Below, one piece after another: positions 1 to 5,376 of a stretch of 10,918 nucleotides of DNA. The notes beneath the pieces were generated by a model that saw nothing but the letters and a program-made list of their open reading frames with translations, was not told where the DNA came from and searched no databases. Source of the stretch: Candidatus Zixiibacteriota bacterium (GTDB taxonomy: Bacteria > Zixibacteria > MSB-5A5 > GN15 > FEB-12); the NCBI GenBank assembly GCA_022570975.1, contig JACZYS010000068.1:1-10918 (forward strand), written 5' to 3'. Every line of letters begins with the position of its first letter. The first letter of the stretch is position 1. The position numbers and the translations under genes were made by a program.

Positions 1-876
1 AACAATTTCTCTTACAAACTCAGGGAGAGCAAAAGCAGCGCGATGAGTTGAATCGTTATAGTAGCGGGTTTTAAGATTCAACCGGTCAAATTTTTCCTGC
101 CGATAATCTTTTACCGGATCATACTTTTTGGAGCAAAAGGCAAATGACCAGTATGCTGAAGGATATATAGGCATGAAGCAGGTGTACATTTTCACAATTG
201 GAAATATTAGTTTTAAATTATGATACATTGACTTAACCGCATCTTTATTGAAAAATGGTGATTCAGACTGGGCTACCATTATGCCGTCATCATATAAGGC
301 GTCATATACTTTTTTGTGAAAGGGAGACTGAAATAAATCTGCTGCCGGTCCAACCGGGTCGGAGAGGTCTAAAGTTATGATGTCAAATTTTTCATTGTAT
401 TTCTCAATATATTTCTGACCGTCTTCAAAGACCATTTCAACTCTGGGATCGCTGATTCCATCGGTAAGGTAAGGAAAATGTTTTTTTGAAATTTCTACAA
501 CTTTTTTATCAATCTCACACATGACGATTTTTTTCACGTCAGGATGTTTAATAGCCTCAGTCAGTCCGCCGCAATCACCGCCGCCAATAATCAGCATTCG
601 GTTTGGTTTGGGATGGACAAAGAGAGGGACATGGGAAAGCATTTCGTTGTAGGCGTTATTATCATTGTCACAGACCATTAGTGAACCATAGAGTACAAGC
701 ATTTTTCCGAAGAGCTTGTTTTCAATAACTTCAATTCTCTGGAATTTTGATTTCGTAGACTCGTGAATTTTATCAATCTTTAAAGTAAGCCCGCAGTTGT
801 TGTTGTTTAGTTCAGAATACCAGACATTCCACAGGTCTTCCATTCCTTGGGCCTGTACATTTTTTTCGTTTCCCAC
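1..876 (-). CDS. speE: Spermidine synthase (polyamine aminopropyltransferase), 3' end cut by window edge
   Basis: Cytosolic enzyme that transfers the aminopropyl group of decarboxylated S-adenosylmethionine to putrescine, giving spermidine and methylthioadenosine. Translation of the reverse strand gives 292 residues running off the left edge. An N-terminal beta region is followed by a Rossmann methyltransferase-like fold: the nucleotide loop GGGDCGG at about residues 98-104, the acidic CEID strand end near 120-123, EDGQ near 151-154, and the active-site segment LDLSDPVGPA at 169-178, whose Asp residues match the catalytic DxxDP of the family. The end HRAAFALPEF resembles the usual C-terminus, so only a few residues are probably missing. 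A GTG start at 874-876 is chosen because AAGGG lies about 7 nt upstream; the in-frame ATG at 841-843 has its purine run touching it. The gene begins 10 nt after the ornithine decarboxylase stop, as last visible member of the operon. The second Gly of the usual GGGDGG is Cys here. Confidence 0.93.
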   Translation of the reverse strand, partial: MGNEKNVQAQGMEDLWNVWYSELNNNNCGLTLKIDKIHESTKSKFQRIEVIENKLFGKMLVLYGSLMVCDNDNNAYNEMLSHVPLFVHPKPNRMLIIGGGDCGGLTEAIKHPDVKKIVMCEIDKKVVEISKKHFPYLTDGISDPRVEMVFEDGQKYIEKYNEKFDIITLDLSDPVGPAADLFQSPFHKKVYDALYDDGIMVAQSESPFFNKDAVKSMYHNLKLIFPIVKMYTCFMPIYPSAYWSFAFCSKKYDPVKDYRQEKFDRLNLKTRYYNDSTHRAAFALPEFVREIV

Positions 877-886
877 TTTTGAACCC

Positions 887-2056
887 TTATTCTATAACTT
901 CGTAAACTGCTCTTTTTAAGGCATTAAAACCTGAACCGGAAACTTCACAGTATGCACCCACACCGGTAAAGAGAATCCTGTCACCAATATTATGCTCCGG
1001 CAGCATGATTCCGTCATAGATGACGTCAAAAGAGTCACAGGTTGGTCCGGCCAAAACAGAATTTATTGATTCTCCTGATTTGTAAGTGATAATTGGATAA
1101 CGACAATGGTCGAAAAGCATCCCGGAAAATGTAGAGTAAAGACCGTCATCGAGATAATACCAGATTTTGTCATCTCTTTTCGCTTTTCCAATAATTGTTG
1201 AAACCAGATAAACTGCATTGGCCGAAATATATCGACCCGGTTCACTCAGGACTTTTATCTCCTGCGGTATATATTTATCCAGAGCTGCCGCTATCGGTTT
1301 GCAAAATTCGTCAATAGGTTTGACCGGCTCAGTATATTCAACCGGAAATCCTCCGCCAATATCCAGCAGGTTTGTTTTGAATCCGGTTGCTTTGAGCTCT
1401 TTTATCAACTGACTTGAAACTTCAATTGCTTTCAAATAATTACTGGAGTCAACACACTGAGAACCAAGATGAAAGCAGAGACCGGCAAACTGATGGCCGG
1501 TTTCTTTAATTTTCTCAGCAAGGGGAAGTACTTCCTCTTGTGAGCAGCCAAATTTATACTGAAGATTGACCACGGCGTTTGATTTTTCTTTGATTCTAAA
1601 ACGAATCATAATTTTGAGTTTAGTCTTTGGAAATCTCCGCAGTTTTTCCACTTCAGCAAGATTATCAACGACAAAAGTTCTTATTCCTTTGCTGACCGCA
1701 TAATTAAACTCATCATTTGATTTTATGGGATGAGTATGGATGAGATTAGACGGAGAGATTCCGGTTTTTAGAACTTCAACCAATTCTCCGGCCGAGCAAA
1801 TATCAAAAGATCCTCCGGCATCTTTAACTACCTGTAGAATTACCGGATGAATATTTGGTTTAACGGCATAATGAATCTGCACTCTCGGAAGAGCATTTTT
1901 TAACCGGTCATAATTTTTCTTTATGGCCGAGCGAGACAAAAAAAGAGTTGGTGAATTGCTTCGGTTTTTTACCGGGTAGTTAATCAGATAATTAAAATTA
2001 CCAAACTGATTGTCAATGTTGGTAGTTGTGCCTCTCTGTGCAATAGTGACGACCAT
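887..2056 (-). CDS. Ornithine decarboxylase, PLP-dependent, alanine-racemase fold (group IV)
   Basis: Decarboxylates L-ornithine to putrescine, the substrate of the spermidine synthase encoded next. The protein has 389 residues from ATG at 2054-2056. A TIM-barrel domain carries the PLP lysine in HYAVKPN (K66), SAGE (89-92), HLGSQ (196-200), the phosphate-binding GGG at 234-236 and EPGR (272-275). The C-terminal beta domain has DDGLY (303-307), GPTCDS (337-342, catalytic Cys340 and substrate Asp341) and GAYC. The Cys-Asp pair and DDG match eukaryote-like ornithine decarboxylases. A broader lysine/ornithine specificity cannot be excluded, but speD and speE as neighbours favour ornithine. The frame stays open upstream to an ATG at 2119, but that start would overlap speD by 59 nt. 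The chosen ATG lies 4 nt after the speD stop and is probably translationally coupled. The only ribosome-binding candidate is a run of seven G. Confidence 0.92.
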   Translation of the reverse strand: MVVTIAQRGTTTNIDNQFGNFNYLINYPVKNRSNSPTLFLSRSAIKKNYDRLKNALPRVQIHYAVKPNIHPVILQVVKDAGGSFDICSAGELVEVLKTGISPSNLIHTHPIKSNDEFNYAVSKGIRTFVVDNLAEVEKLRRFPKTKLKIMIRFRIKEKSNAVVNLQYKFGCSQEEVLPLAEKIKETGHQFAGLCFHLGSQCVDSSNYLKAIEVSSQLIKELKATGFKTNLLDIGGGFPVEYTEPVKPIDEFCKPIAAALDKYIPQEIKVLSEPGRYISANAVYLVSTIIGKAKRDDKIWYYLDDGLYSTFSGMLFDHCRYPIITYKSGESINSVLAGPTCDSFDVIYDGIMLPEHNIGDRILFTGVGAYCEVSGSGFNALKRAVYEVIE

Positions 2057-2060
2057 GACT

Positions 2061-2483
2061 TTATGCCCCCCCGGCAGATGTTGCTCTGCTGGCTGAGTTG
2101 GGAAGTGTTTTGTGGGCAATGACCTGCTCAGTTTCGGAAGGAATACCTCTGGGAATTTCTTTCAAGTCAGGAGCATTGCACTTCAATTTTTCAGCCATAT
2201 ATTCATATGCTTTTTCCGGGCTAACTTCCTCGCCGCAGGTAAAGAAATCCAGGGCAGCATAACCATATTCCGGCCAGGTATGAATGGAGATATGGGACTC
2301 AGCGATTACGACAACGCCCGAGACACCTTGCGGGTTGTATCTATGAAAAACAGCCTTTACTATGGTAGCTCCAGCCAGGCGAACCGACTCTTTCATATGC
2401 TCTTCGAGAAATTCGATGTTGTCCAGAACCTGTTTGTCGCATTCGGCAAGTTCAACAATCAGATGTCGACCGAGTTTTTTCAT
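2061..2483 (-). CDS. speD: S-adenosylmethionine decarboxylase proenzyme, prokaryotic class 1b
   Basis: Pyruvoyl enzyme that decarboxylates S-adenosylmethionine to the aminopropyl donor used by spermidine synthase. The 140-residue chain has the self-cleavage segment AESHISIHTWPE. Cleavage is expected between Glu62 and Ser63, with Ser63 becoming the pyruvoyl group. Ser55, His68 and Cys83 fall at the numbers known for the Thermotoga maritima enzyme, so all processing and catalytic residues are present. The family core ends near EIPRGIP (about 109-115). The last 25 or so residues are a low-complexity tail rich in Ser, Ala and Thr whose codons end in a run of seven G. The start is certain: AAGGAGGTG stands six bases before the ATG. 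The gene follows the regulator by 25 nt and precedes the ornithine decarboxylase by 4 nt. Confidence 0.95.
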   Translation of the reverse strand: MKKLGRHLIVELAECDKQVLDNIEFLEEHMKESVRLAGATIVKAVFHRYNPQGVSGVVVIAESHISIHTWPEYGYAALDFFTCGEEVSPEKAYEYMAEKLKCNAPDLKEIPRGIPSETEQVIAHKTLPNSASRATSAGGA

Positions 2484-2487
2484 TATA

Positions 2488-2496
2488 CACCTCCTT
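2488..2496 (-). promoter_or_regulatory. Strong Shine-Dalgarno of speD
   Basis: The minus strand reads AAGGAGGTG, with the GGAGG core six bases before the ATG at 2481-2483. It is the best ribosome-binding site in the operon, much better than that of the regulator upstream or the decarboxylase downstream. This suggests SpeD is translated more than the regulator from the same message (inference). Confidence 0.8.
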
Positions 2497-2508
2497 CAAT
2501 ATGACTTT

Positions 2509-3054
2509 CTACATTTGTGGCGGGGTTGTTACCCATAAAAAAGTAACTTCCTTGCCATTGCTATTTATGAATTGATGTTTTGTGTCTGATTTAAAATAGA
2601 AACAGTTTTTGGATGGAACAGAATACGGTTTGCCGTTTATCAATAATTTTAAAGTTCCCTTCAACACGTAACCAAACTGTTCTCCCGGATGCGGTTCTTT
2701 TTCCTGCAGTTTTTCTCCCGGCTTGAGATTTACTAAAATCGGATCCATCGCATTGTTGGTTGAACCGGGAACCAGCAGTTCAAAAGTGCCGGCTCCGGTT
2801 CCTTCCACGGCTACTCGTTCTTTTGGATTAAAAACAACCTGCGTCTCTTTTGATTCTCTAAAAAACTCCGGGATTGAAATACCAAGGGCGTCCAGAATAT
2901 CCGAAAGAGAATCTACCGAAATTGAAGACTGCTCGTTTTCCAGCTGAGAGATAAATCCTTTGGTAAGTCTGGCCCGGTTGGCCAGTTCTTCCTGGGTTAA
3001 ATCTGAAGCCAGCCTCAGAGATTTAATTTTTGTGCCTATCTGTAAATCCATCAT
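2509..3054 (-). CDS. XRE-family transcriptional regulator with C-terminal cupin sensor domain
   Basis: A predicted DNA-binding regulator of 181 residues. The N-terminal helix-turn-helix spans about residues 6-65 (IGTKIKSLRLASDLTQEELA, then LTKGFISQLENEQ, then SVDSLSDILDALGISIPEFF). A linker of about 40 residues leads to a cupin barrel at about 105-178 (PHPGEQFGYVLKGTL, then FYFKSDTKHQF). This is the architecture of PuuR-type and other small-molecule-responsive XRE-cupin proteins. PuuR represses putrescine genes in E. coli, so a polyamine or precursor ligand is a reasonable inference here, but the ligand cannot be read from sequence. The gene is first in the spermidine operon, 25 nt before speD, with a pair of GTTTAATAAAC palindromes upstream; autoregulation is likely. 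Two Met codons start the frame (3054 and 3051) and only a weak GGA lies upstream. No symbol is assigned because orthology is unclear. Confidence 0.9.
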   Translation of the reverse strand: MMDLQIGTKIKSLRLASDLTQEELANRARLTKGFISQLENEQSSISVDSLSDILDALGISIPEFFRESKETQVVFNPKERVAVEGTGAGTFELLVPGSTNNAMDPILVNLKPGEKLQEKEPHPGEQFGYVLKGTLKLLINGKPYSVPSKNCFYFKSDTKHQFINSNGKEVTFLWVTTPPQM

Positions 3055-3070
3055 ATTTATTCCATTTGTA

Positions 3071-3103
3071 GTTTAATAAACCGTACCTTTTTGTTTAATA
3101 AAC
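3071..3103. promoter_or_regulatory. Paired palindromic operator candidate (2 x GTTTAATAAAC)
   Basis: GTTTAATAAAC occurs at 3071-3081 and again, identically, at 3093-3103. Each copy is an 11-bp palindrome around one central base. The two centres are 22 bp apart, about two helical turns, so two dimers would bind on the same face. The sites lie between the predicted start point and the ATG of the XRE-cupin regulator, where binding would block transcription. I saw no third copy in the window. The natural reading is that the regulator binds here and represses its own operon (inference). Confidence 0.6.
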
Positions 3104-3110
3104 GACTGCC

Positions 3111-3138
3111 AAAATATGAGATTTTTCACCCAAGTCAA
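3111..3138 (-). promoter_or_regulatory. Predicted sigma-70 promoter of the polyamine operon
   Basis: On the minus strand TTGACT (3138-3133) is followed after 16 bp by TATTTT (3116-3111), matching five and four of six consensus bases. The start point would fall near 3104, about 50 nt before the regulator's ATG. Both GTTTAATAAAC palindromes lie immediately downstream of that point. It is the best promoter match in the region, but no transcription start evidence exists. Confidence 0.5.
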
Positions 3139-3287
3139 GTTGATTTTTTGCAATGTTCAAAAAAAATTCAATATTTTACCCGCCGGTTCTATTCCATCAT
3201 AAATTCTTTCAAACCTGCTTGCAAATATTCAAATATCAGCTTATTTTTCTCGCCTGACATGAAATTAGATTTATGTCAATTGTATAA

Positions 3288-3304
3288 AAGGAGATTTTAA
3301 CATT
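3288..3304 (+). promoter_or_regulatory. Shine-Dalgarno plus ATT start that decide the lpd N-terminus
   Basis: AAGGAG at 3288-3293 is followed after eight bases by ATT at 3302-3304, in frame with the FAD-binding motif. No standard start codon is available in that frame upstream of the motif. ATT is a known but rare initiator, as in E. coli infC. A sequencing or assembly change of ATG to ATT is the main alternative. Confidence 0.65.
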
Positions 3305-4699
3305 AAAGAATATGAAATCGTTGTAATTGGCAGCGGCCCCGGTGGTTATACATGCGCAATAAGGGCTGCCATAAAAGGAGCAAAAGTTGCCTTAGTGGAA
3401 CTGGACAAACTGGGCGGAGTCTGCCTGAACACCGGGTGTATTCCTTCCAAAGCTCTTATCGCCTCGGCCGTTCAGTATAGCAAGATGAAAGAGTCTGAAT
3501 CTTTTGGTATCAAACTGGCCGCGCCTCCGGTATATGACTGGAAAGCGATGCTTGAGCGAAAAAATAAAATTGTCGGGAATATGGTCGGCGGAATAGGCTC
3601 TCTGCTTAAATCTCACGGAGTTGAACACTTAAAAGGGTTTGGCAAAATAACAGGGAAAAAAGAGGTGACGGTTTTTGCCGATGACGGCTCTGAATCAAAA
3701 GTCAAAGCAGAAAATATTATTATTGCCACCGGTTCCAGAGCTCGCTCTTTTGGGGCCTTTCCGTTTGACGGTAAGCGAATACTCAACTCTGACCATTTGC
3801 TTGAGCTAAATAATCTTCCCAAATCAATTCTCATAATTGGTGCCGGTGTAATTGGCTGTGAGTGGGCGTTTATGACCTCCCTGCTTGAAGTGGAAGTAAC
3901 CATGGTTGAGATGATGGATCATGCTTTGCCGATGGAAGATATTGACACCTCCAGGCTAATAGAGCGGGAACTGAAAAAACTGAAAATTGATTTCATCCCC
4001 AAAGTAAAAGTAGAGGCCGTGGTTCCGGGACCGGACGGAGTTCAGGCCAAACTGGCCGGTGGAAAAACTATTAATGCCAACCAGGTTTTGGTTTCTATTG
4101 GTCGTTCGTTCAACACCGAAGATATTGGACTGGAAGAAGTCGGAATCAAAATGAATGACAACGGCTCCATCAAAACCGGGGCTGATATGAGAACCAATAT
4201 CAAGAATATTTTTGCTATCGGTGATGTTCGGGGCGACATACTTCTTGCCTACACAGCCGTTCATGACGGAGCAGTTGCAGTTGACAATGCTTTGGGTGGA
4301 AAGAAACAACACAATTATCTGGGTGTTCCTTCGGTTATATTCACTCATCCTGAGGTCGGCTCGGTTGGTTATACTGAGGCGCAGGCCAAAAAGAAGTATG
4401 ATATTGTCATCGGTAAATTCCCCTTGCGCGCATTAGGAAAAGCTCATGCAGAAAACGAGATTGCCGGCGAGGTCAAAATTATTGGTGACAAAAAAACAGA
4501 TTTGATACTCGGGGTTCACATAGTCGGTGCTCATGCGGCAGAAATTATTCATTCGGCGGCGCTGGCCATAAATCAAAAACTGACTGTCACCCGGTTGGGT
4601 AATCTGATATTTGGACATCCTGTTATCTCTGAAGCGATAATGGAAGCCGCCCATGATGTCCACGGTATGTCAGTACATCTGGGAAAAAAGAAGAAATAG
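3302..4699 (+). CDS. lpdA: Dihydrolipoamide dehydrogenase (E3), probable ATT start codon
   Basis: Flavoprotein that reoxidises dihydrolipoyl groups of 2-oxoacid dehydrogenase or glycine-cleavage complexes with NAD+. The protein has 465 residues. The FAD dinucleotide motif GSGPGG is at 10-15, the redox disulfide at Cys41/Cys46 in GGVCLNTGCIPSK, ATGSRA near 142-147, the NAD motif GAGVIG near 180-185, FAIGDV in the second FAD contact, and the catalytic His439-Glu444 in HPVISEA. Length and order are normal for E3. The frame has no ATG, GTG or TTG between an in-frame stop at 3266-3268 and GTG 3395, and starting at 3395 would delete the FAD motif. ATT at 3302-3304 stands 8 nt after AAGGAG and puts the protein at its expected N-terminus. 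No E1 or E2 gene adjoins it. A weak promoter (TTGCAA 3219, TATTTT 3242) may serve it. Confidence 0.93.
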   Translation: MKEYEIVVIGSGPGGYTCAIRAAIKGAKVALVELDKLGGVCLNTGCIPSKALIASAVQYSKMKESESFGIKLAAPPVYDWKAMLERKNKIVGNMVGGIGSLLKSHGVEHLKGFGKITGKKEVTVFADDGSESKVKAENIIIATGSRARSFGAFPFDGKRILNSDHLLELNNLPKSILIIGAGVIGCEWAFMTSLLEVEVTMVEMMDHALPMEDIDTSRLIERELKKLKIDFIPKVKVEAVVPGPDGVQAKLAGGKTINANQVLVSIGRSFNTEDIGLEEVGIKMNDNGSIKTGADMRTNIKNIFAIGDVRGDILLAYTAVHDGAVAVDNALGGKKQHNYLGVPSVIFTHPEVGSVGYTEAQAKKKYDIVIGKFPLRALGKAHAENEIAGEVKIIGDKKTDLILGVHIVGAHAAEIIHSAALAINQKLTVTRLGNLIFGHPVISEAIMEAAHDVHGMSVHLGKKKK

Positions 4700-4727
4700 T
4701 ATGGAATCGCAGGTTTTCTCTTTGTAG

Positions 4728-4750
4728 GTCAGGAGCCCTGCGCTCCTGAC
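4728..4750. repeat. Palindromic hairpin after lpd, REP-like or terminator
   Basis: GTCAGGAGC at 4728-4736 and GCTCCTGAC at 4742-4750 form a perfect 9-bp stem with the loop CCTGC. It starts 28 nt after the lpd stop codon. There is no U-run on either side, so it is not a classical intrinsic terminator. A stable GC-rich palindrome just outside a gene in AT-rich sequence looks like a dispersed REP-type repeat or an mRNA 3'-end stabiliser. Its copy number cannot be judged from one window. Confidence 0.55.
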
Positions 4751-4770
4751 ATCTTATTATGCGTTATTAA

Positions 4771-4849
4771 GAGTAACCCACTTACTCATAGTCAGTTAGC
4801 TGAAATCGCCAGCGACACATATCTTGCGTGAAGTGAAGCTGTTGACTAT
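4771..4849. repeat. Two adjacent inverted repeats
   Basis: GAGTAA/TTACTC (4771-4776 and 4782-4787, loop CCCAC) is followed directly by ATAGTCA (4788-4794) and its exact complement TGACTAT (4843-4849). The second pair also has AGCT in matching position inside each arm. Together with the hairpin at 4728-4750 this gives three consecutive foldable units after lpd. They may be one compound element or a structured 3' untranslated region. The function is unknown. Confidence 0.35.
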
Positions 4850-5016
4850 CAATAAGATAAAAATCAAATGCAAAAGTCACACAGTAGAAAAGTCGCACAA
4901 GTTGCGCAAATCATCGTTTTGAGTCCTCGTCAATCGACCGATATATATTTTTCTATTGCTTGTAAGCTATTATGCCATAGAAATTTGTCAGTTTGGCAAA
5001 GACTGGCCGTGCCGGT

Positions 5017-5033
5017 TTGGCACAAAAGTTGAT
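5017..5033 (+). promoter_or_regulatory. Sigma-54 (RpoN) type promoter candidate
   Basis: TTGGCAC (5017-5023), a 5-bp spacer and TTGAT (5029-5033) match the -24/-12 consensus TGGCAC-N5-TTGCW in spacing and in all but one core base: the -12 element has GA rather than GC. The -24 element is also the right arm of the inverted repeat GTGCC-GGTTT-GGCAC (5009-5023). The start point would be near 5044. No protein gene follows; an intrinsic terminator does. Confidence 0.5.
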
Positions 5034-5043
5034 TATATATAGA

Positions 5044-5144
5044 GGCATACAACCTTATCAGGATAAAAAGGTATGGCGGTACTGAGTTTGTTGATGAGGT
5101 AGGGATATAGAGGAGTTCCTTGTGAGGGGGAACTCCTCTTTTTT
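5044..5144 (+). ncRNA. Candidate small RNA of about 100 nt between sigma-54 promoter and terminator
   Basis: No known RNA family is recognised. The call rests on context: a sigma-54-like promoter ending at 5033 and a strong intrinsic terminator at 5109-5144, with no credible protein gene between them. The expected transcript contains a weak ACCTT/AAGGT hairpin near its 5' end (5052-5072), a largely unpaired middle, and the terminator stem. A nine-codon frame, ATG 5073 to TAG 5100-5102 (MAVLSLLMR), is preceded by AGGA nine bases upstream, so it could instead be a leader peptide or dual-function RNA. Both ends are predictions. Confidence 0.4.
5109..5144 (+). terminator. Rho-independent terminator
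   Basis: A perfect 11-bp stem, AGAGGAGTTCC (5109-5119) with GGAACTCCTCT (5129-5139), has a 9-nt loop and runs into TTTTTT (5139-5144). The U-run is only on the plus-strand side, so it terminates plus-strand transcription. It lies too far from lpd (about 410 nt) to be its obvious terminator and more probably ends a short transcript starting near 5044. Confidence 0.85.
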
Positions 5145-5241
5145 ATATTACCAAATCCACATTCTATCTAACAATCTAAGTTTAGATTTAGTAGTAAGAG
5201 AGAAATTCTGATTCTCTATTTCTGTCTTGATTAGTTATCTC

Positions 5242-5269
5242 TTGACTCAATTGATAATATCAATAAATT
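5242..5269 (+). promoter_or_regulatory. Predicted tRNA promoter with embedded palindrome
   Basis: TTGACT (5242-5247), a 16-bp spacer and TAAATT (5264-5269) would start transcription near 5276, a few bases before the mature tRNA. Most of the spacer is the palindrome ATTGATA-A-TATCAAT (5250-5264), which could be an operator or chance AT symmetry. Confidence 0.45.
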
Positions 5270-5283
5270 GGCTTTGAAAATAT

Positions 5284-5357
5284 GGCGGCGTAGCTCAGCT
5301 GGTTAGAGCATCGGAATCATAATCCGAGTGTCCGGGGTTCGAGTCCCTGCGCCGCTA
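5284..5357 (+). tRNA. tRNA-Met (CAT), elongator type
   Basis: The 74-nt gene folds as a full cloverleaf. The acceptor stem GGCGGCG pairs with CGCCGCT (first pair G-U). The D arm is GCTC/GAGC. The anticodon stem TCGGA/TCCGA closes the loop ATCATAA, with anticodon CAT at 5318-5320. The T stem CGGGG/CCCTG holds TTCGAGT. The discriminator is A5357 and CCA is not encoded. The initiator hallmarks (unpaired 1-72 and three G-C pairs in the anticodon stem) are absent. The acceptor resembles the Bacillus elongator tRNA-Met. An isoleucine tRNA with modified CAU is less likely but needs a model to exclude. Six T residues (5358-5363) directly follow. Confidence 0.95.
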
Positions 5358-5376
5358 TTTTTTAATCCAAATATAT

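Noticed and set aside
2054..2119. Longer ornithine decarboxylase starting at ATG 2119
   Set aside because: The extra 21 residues overlap the speD coding end and do not resemble the family; the ATG at 2056 follows the speD stop closely. The open frame is kept only as part of the slippage idea.
2112..2504. 130-codon open frame on the plus strand opposite speD
   Set aside because: It lies wholly antisense to speD, whose catalytic residues and ribosome site are unambiguous, and its own translation resembles no family.
3091..3300. 69-codon plus-strand frame in the regulator-lpd intergenic region
   Set aside because: It begins with TTG inside the candidate operator, has no ribosome site, and covers promoter and operator sequence.
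3395..4699. Shorter lpd starting at GTG 3395
   Set aside because: This start would remove the FAD-binding GSGPGG strand, which is encoded in frame just upstream, and has no ribosome site.
4728..4750. Intrinsic terminator of lpd
   Set aside because: The stem is perfect but no U-run follows on either strand, so it is listed as a palindromic repeat instead.
5284..5357. Initiator tRNA-fMet
   Set aside because: The 1-72 position is paired and the anticodon stem lacks the three consecutive G-C pairs of initiators.
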